From contig NZ_RZUL01000009.1 of the NCBI RefSeq assembly GCF_004005485.1, positions 1 through 53,618 on the forward strand: 53,618 bases of DNA, read 5' to 3'. This document shows positions 44,585-51,718 of the stretch, one piece after another. Made by a program: the position numbers and the translations under genes. How positions within the stretch are numbered: position 1 is the stretch's first letter; each line of letters opens with the position of its first letter. A model generated the notes under the pieces. The model was not told where the DNA came from. It saw nothing but the letters and a program-made list of their open reading frames with translations, and ran no database searches. Source of the stretch: Sphingobium algorifonticola (GTDB taxonomy: Bacteria; Pseudomonadota; Alphaproteobacteria; Sphingomonadales; Sphingomonadaceae).

Positions 44585-45802
44585 ATGACCGCAGCAACCA
44601 GCATTGCGTGCGCCGCGACCATTGGCTTCGATGAAGCGCAGGCGATCGTGCGGAAGAGTTGCGTGCCGCTAGGTTTTGAGTTCGTGCCTCTTGGCAAGGC
44701 AGGCCGGCGCGTCCTTGCCAGGGATGTCGTCGCCGGGATTGATTCGCCACGGCGGGACTGCGCGGCTATGGACGGATATGCCGTGCATTCCCGCGATCTT
44801 GCGCAAGGGGTCATCCGGTTTCGCCTCTCCGGCGAAAGTGGCGCCGGTGGACCGCTTCCAGTGCCGTTGCCACCCGGCACGGCGGTTCGAATATCGACCG
44901 GCGCGCCGATGCCTCCGGGTGCCGACCGTGTCGTCATGCGCGAATATGCGATGATCGACGGGAAACATGTCATACTGACGGACAGGGGTGGCAAGGGCCA
45001 TGTCCGCAGGCGCGGCGATGATTTTGCGCGAGGCCAGACATTGCTGACCGCAGGCACCCGCATGGATGCGCGGGCCATGGTCGTGACCGCCGCCGCCGAC
45101 GTAGAGGGTGTGACCGTATGGCGCCGGCCGCGCGTGCATGTCATGACCAATGGCGACGAACTGGTCGAACCCGGCAAGGCCGCAATGCAGGCCGATACCG
45201 TTCCTGATAGTCTAAGCGAAGCTTTGACGCTGATAGCGCGGCAATGGGGCGGCAAGCTGACCGGCATGTCACGCGCGACCGACCGGATCGACAGCCTGCG
45301 CGATGCCGCGCAGGCCGCGCTTTCCGAAACCGACATTTTGGTGCTGGCGGGGGGCGCATCGCATGGACATCGGGATCTGGCCCGCGCAGCGCTCCTGCCG
45401 CTCGGCCTGCGCCTCGCCTTCGCGGGCGTTGCCATGAAGCCGGGCAAGCCTCTGTGGTATGGCAGAATCGGCAGGACTCACATTCTGGGCCTGCCAGGAA
45501 ATCCGACTGCCGCCCTGACGACCGCGCGTCTGTTTCTGGCGCCGATGATCGCGGCCATGTCAGGCGCCGGTTTCGCCTCTGCCTTGCGCTGGTCCAGCCA
45601 TGCGTCGTCCCTTGCTTTGGAGGAAGGCGGCGACAGGGATCAGTTCTTATGCGGGGTGACGCAGGGCAATACCGTTCGAACTATTGAACGCCAGCAGGCG
45701 TCGGCGCAGATGATGCTGGCGCAAGCGGATGTCCTCGTCGAGCGACGGGCAGGTGTGCCTGCCGGTCCGGCAGGTTCCGTTCTACAATGCCTGCGCTTCT
45801 GA
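44585..45802 (+). CDS. moeA: Molybdopterin molybdenumtransferase
   Basis: A 405-residue MoeA that inserts molybdate into adenylylated molybdopterin. Signature regions are DSPRRDCAAMDGYAV, STGAPMPPGADRVVM, VMTNGDELVEPG, LAGGASHGHRDL (usually SVGDYD or SGGVS-like), and LGLPGNPTAAL. It serves the molybdenum cofactor of the nitrate reductase encoded upstream. The start is 9 bases after the cobA stop; mobA begins 1 base after its own stop. Confidence 0.92.
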   Translation: MTAATSIACAATIGFDEAQAIVRKSCVPLGFEFVPLGKAGRRVLARDVVAGIDSPRRDCAAMDGYAVHSRDLAQGVIRFRLSGESGAGGPLPVPLPPGTAVRISTGAPMPPGADRVVMREYAMIDGKHVILTDRGGKGHVRRRGDDFARGQTLLTAGTRMDARAMVVTAAADVEGVTVWRRPRVHVMTNGDELVEPGKAAMQADTVPDSLSEALTLIARQWGGKLTGMSRATDRIDSLRDAAQAALSETDILVLAGGASHGHRDLARAALLPLGLRLAFAGVAMKPGKPLWYGRIGRTHILGLPGNPTAALTTARLFLAPMIAAMSGAGFASALRWSSHASSLALEEGGDRDQFLCGVTQGNTVRTIERQQASAQMMLAQADVLVERRAGVPAGPAGSVLQCLRF

Positions 45803-45803
45803 C

Positions 45804-46325
45804 ATGGCCCTGCTGGGAGCGATCATTGGAGGTGGCATGTCGCGGCGCTTCGGCTCCGACAAGGCCATGGCGCGGATTGATGGCGTTACGCTTCTGGACC
45901 ACGTCCATGCCGCCTTGCAGCCTCAGGTCGACGATATCGTCTTGTGCGGGCGTAGCTGGCTGGAGTGGACCTCCATCCCGGACGTGCCGGGCCCGGGCCT
46001 TGGGCCGTTGGGGGGCATGGCCGCGGCCTTGGAATATGGCCGCCGTAACGGCTTCGACGCTGTTCTGACAGTTCCGTTAGACACCTATCCACTTCCAAGT
46101 GACCTCGCTCGCTCGCTCGGAACTGGGCCAGTTTGTTTCGCTGACCAGTATATGGTGGGTATTTGGCCAGCATCGCTATGTGCTCGCTTGAACGCGCATA
46201 TTGTCAGCGGCCACCGGTCCGTGCGGTCATGGATCAGCGCCTCAGGCTGTCAATTAATAAAAGTCGATAATCTCGCCTGGAGAAACATTAATGTAGCTAC
46301 AGATCTACATGAAATTTTTGAATAA
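45804..46325 (+). CDS. mobA: Molybdenum cofactor guanylyltransferase
   Basis: A 173-residue nucleotidyltransferase that makes the MGD form of the cofactor used by NasC. The GTP-binding motif is GGGMSRRFGSDKAMARIDG, and VPLDTYPLP holds the Asp for Mg. It is somewhat shorter than the usual 190-200 residues. The last 25 codons are strikingly AT-rich (CQLIKVDNLAWRNINVATDLHEIFE), unlike the rest of the operon, which suggests that the 3' end is a junction with other DNA or simply sits at the module edge. Confidence 0.88.
   Translation: MALLGAIIGGGMSRRFGSDKAMARIDGVTLLDHVHAALQPQVDDIVLCGRSWLEWTSIPDVPGPGLGPLGGMAAALEYGRRNGFDAVLTVPLDTYPLPSDLARSLGTGPVCFADQYMVGIWPASLCARLNAHIVSGHRSVRSWISASGCQLIKVDNLAWRNINVATDLHEIFE
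46291..46310. repeat. Inverted repeat with 8-base spacer at the AT-rich edge
   Basis: ATGTAG (46291-46296) and CTACAT (46305-46310) are perfect inverted half-sites separated by 8 bases, inside the AT-rich 3' end of mobA. The geometry recalls tyrosine-recombinase core sites; this is speculative. Confidence 0.25.
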
Positions 46326-46715
46326 TCACAACATCATCTCGAAGGGATTCTTAAACTGCTAATCGCAGAGTTGACTGGCCACTTAGATGTGGCCTGATCA
46401 GAATCGCGCGCTTTCGGCGATGTTTAATCTTTTTAATAGTTCCTGGACAGGTGAGGCGGGCCCGTGGGGTGCACCCTTTCAATAATTTTATCGCCAGGGT
46501 CTTGCTGGGCCGCCAGCCTCTCCGCCAAGGCTGCCCGTTTCAAAGAGCAATGACGGTAAAATTACCGATGTCTGTTTCCAAACCAAAACCTGCCGCTCGC
46601 AAATACAAAACTGAATGGCAGGTTTGTCCCAGGTCCCGTCATTCATATGCTCTATCGGCAACAATAGGCGAACAACCGGTTCTGCCGCGCCAAACTGGCG
46701 CCATGAACGTACGGT
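46326..46715. other. Intergenic region at the right edge of the nitrate block
   Basis: About 390 bases, AT-richer than both sides, without a supportable gene. It holds a hairpin (GGCCAC/GTGGCC, 46377-46394) that may end the nas transcript and a perfect palindrome at 46554-46567. The promoter of the downstream cluster must also be here. Confidence 0.45.
46554..46567. promoter_or_regulatory. Palindrome upstream of the STAS-like gene cluster
   Basis: CGGTAA-AA-TTACCG is a perfect 14-base inverted repeat, a plausible operator for a dimeric regulator, 160-270 bases before the possible starts of the next gene. Confidence 0.35.
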
Positions 46716-47390
46716 ATGTCAGCGGTTACCCGGATTGTCGTCAACATCGGCGAAGCTTGGCCCACAAACCTTGACGAACAGCCCGGCTTCACTTATCTCA
46801 CTTTTATTAGTGAGGATTGTGAAATGATTCGATACCCGATGCTGACCAGCCCATCCGGTAGCACAACACTGGCCGGTAGCGCCATGGGGCGGCAGATGCT
46901 CGCCCAGTTGATCGAGAAGACAAAGCCGGTGGTCGAGCCGACCCTTGCCTTCCTCGATTTCGCGGAGGTGGACATCGCGACGGGGTCGTTCCTTCGCGAG
47001 GCCGTAATGGGCTTCCGCGACTTCTGCCGCAACGCGACTGGCATGATCTACCCGGTGGTGGCCAATGCCAACGCGACCATCGAGGAGGAACTTGCGACCT
47101 ACCTTCGGGGTCGCAACGACGCCATTTGGGCATGTGCCCTTGATGCCGAAGGCGCGGCCACTGCCCCCCGCATCCTAGGGGAGCTCGACGCGGGGCAGAT
47201 GAGCACTATCCAACTGATTGCCCAGCACCATCCGATTTCCGCGCCCGAGCTGGCCAAGCTCCGCCCCGATGACAAGATCGGCACGACTGCATGGAACAAC
47301 CGGCTGGCGACACTGTCCGCGAAGGGCATGCTGAAGGAAGTGCGGCACGGCAAAACCAAGCTGTTCAGCCCGGTGATGGAGACCGTGTAA
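46716..47390 (+). CDS. STAS-like (DUF4325-type) protein with C-terminal winged helix
   Basis: A 224-residue protein (188 if started at 46824). The segment LAFLDFAEVDIATGSFLREA (78-97) has the STAS-like pattern of a buried strand followed by a D-x-A-T/S-G-S-F-L loop, where Ser or Thr is phosphorylated in anti-anti-sigma factors. The C-terminus (about 160-220) looks like a winged helix (STIQLIAQHHPISAPELAK, NNRLATLSAKGMLKEV). GAGG precedes the ATG at 46824, which I slightly favour; 46716 has no ribosome site. It heads three overlapping genes; a GHKL ATPase lies nearby on the other strand, recalling partner-switch pairs. The function is unknown. Confidence 0.65.
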   Translation: MSAVTRIVVNIGEAWPTNLDEQPGFTYLTFISEDCEMIRYPMLTSPSGSTTLAGSAMGRQMLAQLIEKTKPVVEPTLAFLDFAEVDIATGSFLREAVMGFRDFCRNATGMIYPVVANANATIEEELATYLRGRNDAIWACALDAEGAATAPRILGELDAGQMSTIQLIAQHHPISAPELAKLRPDDKIGTTAWNNRLATLSAKGMLKEVRHGKTKLFSPVMETV

Positions 47391-47740
47391 TGGGTGCTGA
47401 TTTCATCCGCGAACAGTCTGGCCAGCCCTGGCGCAAGCGCTGGAACAAGGGTGTGGACCGCCTCAAGCAGCCGGGCCTGTTCGATGTCCGGTTCGGGTCA
47501 CAACAGCGGACCATTACGGCGGATATCGACCCCGGCATGAGCGTGCGGGCGGGCGACGAGCTGGTCGTGCAGTGTGGGTCCGGCAATGCCATGGTGTGCC
47601 GGGGGCAAAGCCGCATCGGTGCCGTCAACGGCCTGCCGTCCGACATGCACACAACCATTACCGACTGCGGTGGCGTCGCACTCGGGATCGTTGAACGGGT
47701 CAGCCTGTTCGGCAACAGCGTGGAGCTTCGTCTGCAATGA
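47390..47740 (+). CDS. Small beta-rich hypothetical protein
   Basis: A 116-residue protein starting MGADFIREQSGQPWRKRWNKG. A basic N-terminus is followed by predicted beta strands (RTITADIDPGMSVRAGDELVVQC, ALGIVERVSLFGNSVELRL), suggesting a small barrel. The family is not recognised. It overlaps the STAS-like gene (TAATG) and the next gene (ATGA), so all three are produced together. Confidence 0.65.
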   Translation: MGADFIREQSGQPWRKRWNKGVDRLKQPGLFDVRFGSQQRTITADIDPGMSVRAGDELVVQCGSGNAMVCRGQSRIGAVNGLPSDMHTTITDCGGVALGIVERVSLFGNSVELRLQ

Positions 47741-48930
47741 AGAATGCCAACAACAATTCGCTTCCCCGCATCGTGCGCAACTCGCAGCGCCTTTGGGACG
47801 ATGCAGCCACGATGCCCTGTTCGCTGGGTTGCGTGAGCTGTGTAGATCACCCGATCTGTGGCGGGGCGCACAACAGCGCCAGCTTCTTCGACTGTAGCGA
47901 TTATTGCCGGTGCAATGACAAAGCGACCTGCGATTTGGTCTGCCGAGGCAACCCCAAACAGTTTGTAGAACGTCTGCGGGAGGTCAATGGCTTGGACCTC
48001 AAGAACGCGCCCCGCGCCCCAATCGTCTCCATTGAGGCACTGCCGCCGATGGTTCCGTTAATCGAGCATTCGACGGCGCGCGTCGGCACGCTCAACTCTC
48101 CGATTGTCGCGCTGCCGCTCCATGCGCTTTTGGACATCAACGCGGGCACGCTGCGCTATCACGACAGGGACGCGCTGAGTCAGAAGTTCGGTATCGATCC
48201 GAACGCCCGACTGGTGATCTCAGGGGTAGCACGCGACCGGAGGATCGAGCGCTACTGGGCGGCGACGGACAGGGATGCCATGCTGGAGCAGCTGGCAGCC
48301 CTCGACATCGCGCTGATCACACCACCCAATTACAGCGTGCTGACCGATGTGCCCCGCACCGACAATATGCATGCCATGAAGCGCATCCTGCTGGCGGCGA
48401 TTGAGATGATGCAAGCAGGTCTTCCGACCGCGCTGCATGTCAACGCGCGCACCGAACGGGACTACAAGCGCTGGGCCGAGCTCATCGCCGAACGCCCGGA
48501 GATTCAATGGCTGGCCTTTGAGTTCGCGACTGGCACTGGCCGTGGCGAACGGCTGGATTGGCATGTGGCGCAGCTGACCGCGCTTGCCGCGCGTGTACCG
48601 CAACCACTGGGCTTGGTGGTGCGCGGCGGCATGCGCGCACTGGAGCCACTGCGTGCAGCTTTTGCAGCGGTGACGATGATCGATACCGATGCCTTCACCA
48701 AGACCCGCTGCCGCCAAGAAGCGCAATTCCGCCCCGACGGGATATTGGTGTGGCGCAAGCACCCAACGCCGCGCGGTGCACCAATCGACGCCTTGCTGCA
48801 ACAGAACGTCGCAGCGCTTCACAGTCACCACATTATCTTGGAGCGCATCCACGCAGAACGACGGCGCAACGCCGCTTCACGGGGTTTCCGCGCGCCAAAT
48901 CGCGCTGATCGTCAGGCCCGCCAGGGTTGA
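47737..48930 (+). CDS. Cysteine-rich predicted alpha/beta-barrel protein, unknown function
   Basis: A 397-residue protein. Nine Cys crowd residues 28-69 (C28-x3-C32-x2-C35-x5-C41, then C53-x3-C57-x-C59-x5-C65-x3-C69), enough for one or two Fe-S or Zn sites. The first three have radical-SAM spacing but no aromatic residue before the third. The rest alternates strands and helices (ARLVISGVARDRR, DIALITPPNYS, DVPRTDNMHAMKRI, LPTALHVNARTERDYKRWAE, IQWLAFEFATGTGRG), suggesting a TIM barrel, distantly like transglycosylase or DUF4417-type folds. Its 3' end overlaps the convergent ATPase gene by 54 bases. An enzyme working on a nucleic acid or nucleotide is a guess. Confidence 0.6.
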   Translation: MKNANNNSLPRIVRNSQRLWDDAATMPCSLGCVSCVDHPICGGAHNSASFFDCSDYCRCNDKATCDLVCRGNPKQFVERLREVNGLDLKNAPRAPIVSIEALPPMVPLIEHSTARVGTLNSPIVALPLHALLDINAGTLRYHDRDALSQKFGIDPNARLVISGVARDRRIERYWAATDRDAMLEQLAALDIALITPPNYSVLTDVPRTDNMHAMKRILLAAIEMMQAGLPTALHVNARTERDYKRWAELIAERPEIQWLAFEFATGTGRGERLDWHVAQLTALAARVPQPLGLVVRGGMRALEPLRAAFAAVTMIDTDAFTKTRCRQEAQFRPDGILVWRKHPTPRGAPIDALLQQNVAALHSHHIILERIHAERRRNAASRGFRAPNRADRQARQG

Positions 48931-49689
48931 GGTATGGCTGAGCCGCTGGTGCCCATTAAGAGGATCATTTGTCGGGCATAGCGTCAGCGCATGATCACCG
49001 GAGCGGAAGCGAAGCTCAACCCGGTCGGTCACCATTGACCTGCAAAGCTGGATAAATCCCTGGCCCCTTCCGCTGGAAGCAGGGAACCGCGACACACCAG
49101 GTCGGATCGCTTCCGTCAGCGCCGCACCTGCGTCCGGCAGATGCGCGTAGTCAGGGTTTTGCCGCAGCGTCTCCAGCACACCCATGCCGCGATCCGCCAC
49201 CACAAACTCGAAGGTGCGATCCGTGACTGCATAAGCGACCAGCCCCGTTTGGGCCGCGCCGCTATGCTCATAGACATTGTCCTGCAGTTCACCCAATGCC
49301 CCCACCAGCGATGCGACGAGCCCGGAGGGAAAGCCTCTATTTTTCCCAGCATTTTCTGCGTGGAGGAGCCATTGCGCCCAAACCGGATCACGGGTCTCTA
49401 CAGGGTTCTCTAACGGCAATGGAAACGCCCCAGCTTGGTCGCTGAAGCCGCCGCCGAACGGCTTTCCCGTTGCCCAAGCATCGCGAACTTTCGGGGCAAA
49501 TGTCCCCGCAAATGAAACGGATGCATACTCGGCCGGAAATTGCTGGGCAGCAGCCAATAATTCGACAAGTGGCCCAATACGTCCTGAGTTTTCGATCATA
49601 AACGAACCGTGGCCATGCAAATGACCACGCATCGCTTCTCTGAGAAGATCATCTACATCCGAGAACTGTGCCTGCAAGGTATGCATCAT
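48877..49689 (-). CDS. GHKL ATPase, anti-sigma/kinase-like
   Basis: A 270-residue protein with a C-terminal GHKL ATP-binding domain: N-box GALGELQDNVYEHSG (E134, D137, N138), ADRGMG (165-170) and GRGQGF (207-212). No phosphoacceptor His box, receiver or membrane segment is seen, which is closer to RsbW/SpoIIAB-type kinases or MORC-like ATPases than to sensor kinases. The first 120 residues are unfamiliar. The start at 49689 (MMHTLQ) has only a weak ribosome site. Its partner may be the STAS-like protein of the convergent operon, as STAS and GHKL proteins pair in partner switches; that link is inference. Confidence 0.7.
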   Translation of the reverse strand: MMHTLQAQFSDVDDLLREAMRGHLHGHGSFMIENSGRIGPLVELLAAAQQFPAEYASVSFAGTFAPKVRDAWATGKPFGGGFSDQAGAFPLPLENPVETRDPVWAQWLLHAENAGKNRGFPSGLVASLVGALGELQDNVYEHSGAAQTGLVAYAVTDRTFEFVVADRGMGVLETLRQNPDYAHLPDAGAALTEAIRPGVSRFPASSGRGQGFIQLCRSMVTDRVELRFRSGDHALTLCPTNDPLNGHQRLSHTSTLAGLTISAIWRAETP

Positions 49690-49942
49690 TGCTCAATACC
49701 ATATAGACTTGGCTTACGCCTACAATTCCTTGGGTTGAGCACAGCTCGGGGATTATGACCGGGCGGCCTCAGCAGCGATGTGCCCGGCGAGGTTGGTCGC
49801 AAATGTCTTCAGGCTTGTTAGCTCTGACACCCCGCATAACTCCCCTGTCTTCAACGCTGTGCGCGGCGGTCCTCATTATTTCAGCAGCGAGGCCTGCAGC
49901 TTCGGTGGACGCGCTGGAAGCCGAACATTATCGTGGGCTGTC
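49690..49942. other. Divergent intergenic region
   Basis: About 250 bases between two divergent genes. Frames through it that extend the downstream gene to 49778 read unlike the family. No operator or terminator is evident. Confidence 0.35.
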
Positions 49943-50455
49943 ATGTTTCGCCTCCATTGCACCAAGAAGTTACTTGAGCGTATCAAGCCGGACATCGTTA
50001 CCCCTGGGCATAGCGACACCGCGCTTGGTGGCTGGTATGCCACCGTCCTGTTCTGGAAGCCGCAGATAGCTTTGCTGGTTTCTGAGCGCACGCTGCTTCC
50101 AGTGCTTATGCCGCTGGCCCCAGCGGCCACACTTGCTCTGAGATTCCCGGCACAATTGGCGCTGGTTTTGAAGGAGCATAACGCCCCAAGCGAATTCATC
50201 GCTCGGGAAATTTGGCGAATGGACACGGTCCAGTACTCGAAAACTGCGAACCGAAGCGTCGTGGGCATCCTCAATGAGTTCGTTCGCCAGGCCGAGTTTT
50301 GGCTGGCAGTCTATGCCTATGAAAAGGGCGATGATGACGACCTCCTGGCCATTTCGGCCAAGCTAGCGGAGACACCTTGTAGCCCGCTGTACAAGGGCCC
50401 GGTTTCGCCAGACAGGGCCCTTCATGAACTCGTGACGGCTGGTGCGCAGGCATGA
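49943..50455 (+). CDS. DUF6933 family protein
   Basis: A 170-residue soluble protein beginning MFRLHCTKKLLERIK, with WYATVLFWKPQIALLVSERTLLPVLMPLAPA and YSKTANRSVVGILNEF, the pattern of DUF6933 proteins. The ATG at 49943 begins the conserved domain and was preferred to the frame from 49778, though the ribosome site is weak. The family is often found in accessory regions, sometimes near toxin-antitoxin genes; the function is unknown. It converges with the RES toxin gene, with 65 bases between stops. Confidence 0.7.
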   Translation: MFRLHCTKKLLERIKPDIVTPGHSDTALGGWYATVLFWKPQIALLVSERTLLPVLMPLAPAATLALRFPAQLALVLKEHNAPSEFIAREIWRMDTVQYSKTANRSVVGILNEFVRQAEFWLAVYAYEKGDDDDLLAISAKLAETPCSPLYKGPVSPDRALHELVTAGAQA

Positions 50456-50520
50456 GCCTGCTGGCCGTCAACTGCGCTCGGAGATCCTACAGCACTCGGC
50501 CGGAAACCCAGCCTATGCGG

Positions 50521-51255
50521 TCAGACGGGATCGGACGGCAAATCGACGATACGGAAAACAGCCCCAGTTCCAGCATCACGGACGAGGTCAACGCGCTGGC
50601 CATCCCAATGATAGTCGAGGTGCCGTCCCTGAAGGGGGTTTGACGCGCAGTCAGGGTAGAAGAGCGCGACGCATTCTCCATCTGGATGCCGGATACTCGG
50701 GTAGACAATTCCATCCGATCCCGCGCTCTGGAGGTGCCGCGCGAGCGCTTGAGATGCGGCATAGGCGTCGGAGTCGAGCGCCTGAACCGGCTCGCCTGCC
50801 AGAGGACGAAGATCATGCAGTTCTGCATCGACGGACATGACGATTTCCCGGAACTGCGAAGTCCAGCCAGGTGCTTGCCTAGTCCGTGCCATGAAGCGGG
50901 CATGGTGGTGGATCGTCTCGAACAGCGCGGTCTCGAACCGGTCCCCAACATAGAGCACGCCGTAGCTGCCATCGGTAAACCTGCTTGGCCGATCGGTGCT
51001 GACATGGGTGAATGGCGCCATGAGGTAGGAGGCGCCGTTGCCACCGACGCGGCGGCCAACCGGAACGAGGTCGAGATTCCCAATCGTCGCCATGATGCGA
51101 GGATTGGTCTTCTGCTCGGCCGAAATCAGCAGCGGCCAGTCCGCGGGATCGGCGATGTCCTCGAACAGGTCGATCGGCGGAAAGGCGCTGCGGATGATCC
51201 TGACAGCGCCCTTCCACTCAACTCGAGAAACGGGGATTTCTGCCGCCTCGCTCAC
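50521..51255 (-). CDS. RES-domain toxin
   Basis: A 244-residue RES toxin of the ParT/MbcT group, which act on NAD+ or ADP-ribosylate a target. The defining residues are visible: Arg in the DRPSRFTDG region, Glu in RFETALFETIHH, and Ser in YPSIRHPDGECVALF. The start is GTG at 51253-51255, overlapping the antitoxin stop (GTGA), so antitoxin is made first and translation is coupled. Length is at the upper end for the family. It may serve as a stability module for the replicon, next to the backbone helicase gene. Confidence 0.88.
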   Translation of the reverse strand: MSEAAEIPVSRVEWKGAVRIIRSAFPPIDLFEDIADPADWPLLISAEQKTNPRIMATIGNLDLVPVGRRVGGNGASYLMAPFTHVSTDRPSRFTDGSYGVLYVGDRFETALFETIHHHARFMARTRQAPGWTSQFREIVMSVDAELHDLRPLAGEPVQALDSDAYAASQALARHLQSAGSDGIVYPSIRHPDGECVALFYPDCASNPLQGRHLDYHWDGQRVDLVRDAGTGAVFRIVDLPSDPV

Positions 51256-51665
51256 CAGCCACCGCGCTCAGCGTCGAGATAGCGACGCACCCGCATGATG
51301 TCGGTGAGCTCGCCTCCCAGCATTACGTCGAGCGCACAGGCTCCGCCGAACGCATCGTTAGCCGCCCTGATCCAAGTATACCCGCGGGCCGCCTCCGAGA
51401 AGATGATCCGGAGCGCCTTATGGATGCCCATAAGGTTGGACAGACGAGCACGGCCATCGCGCGAGACGCGCCCCGGGCCTTCCGCCTTCCATCGACGATA
51501 GGAACGCACCGGCATGTCGAGCAGAGTTGCCGCCTGCTCGTCGGTCAGTTCCCATTTGCCGAACAGATTGAGGACTGCCCGGAACATGGCAGCTGCCTCG
51601 TCCTGGGTAATCGGATCGGGACGGAAAGCGGTAACAGCAGTATCAACGGGTTGCATAGCCAACAT
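51252..51665 (-). CDS. Xre/MbcA/ParS-type antitoxin (DUF2384)
   Basis: A 137-residue antitoxin. An HTH-like N-terminal part (WELTDEQAATLLDMPVRSYRRWKAEG, about residues 38-63) and the C-terminal antitoxin domain (LMGIHKALRIIF, WIRAANDAFGGACALDVML) match the Xre-MbcA-ParS family that neutralises RES toxins. The start at 51665 has GGAGAAC upstream. A promoter with inverted repeats lies just before it, consistent with autorepression by the toxin-antitoxin complex. Confidence 0.88.
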   Translation of the reverse strand: MLAMQPVDTAVTAFRPDPITQDEAAAMFRAVLNLFGKWELTDEQAATLLDMPVRSYRRWKAEGPGRVSRDGRARLSNLMGIHKALRIIFSEAARGYTWIRAANDAFGGACALDVMLGGELTDIMRVRRYLDAERGGW

Positions 51666-51685
51666 GGCAGTTCTCCATATGGCAG

Positions 51686-51714
51686 CATATATGCTCAATA
51701 ATGCCATTTGGCAA
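51686..51714 (-). promoter_or_regulatory. Promoter/operator of the toxin-antitoxin operon
   Basis: On the minus strand TTGCCA (51709-51714) and TATATG (51686-51691) are separated by exactly 17 bases. Around the -10 lie the palindrome GCATATATGC and the inverted pair ATGGCA/TGCCAT, which would suit an autoregulatory operator. Confidence 0.55.
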
Positions 51715-51718
51715 CAAC

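Noticed and set aside
46451..46774. Plus-strand frame of 107 codons in the AT-rich gap
   Set aside because: No ribosome site or recognisable domain, and it overlaps the next gene's 5' end.
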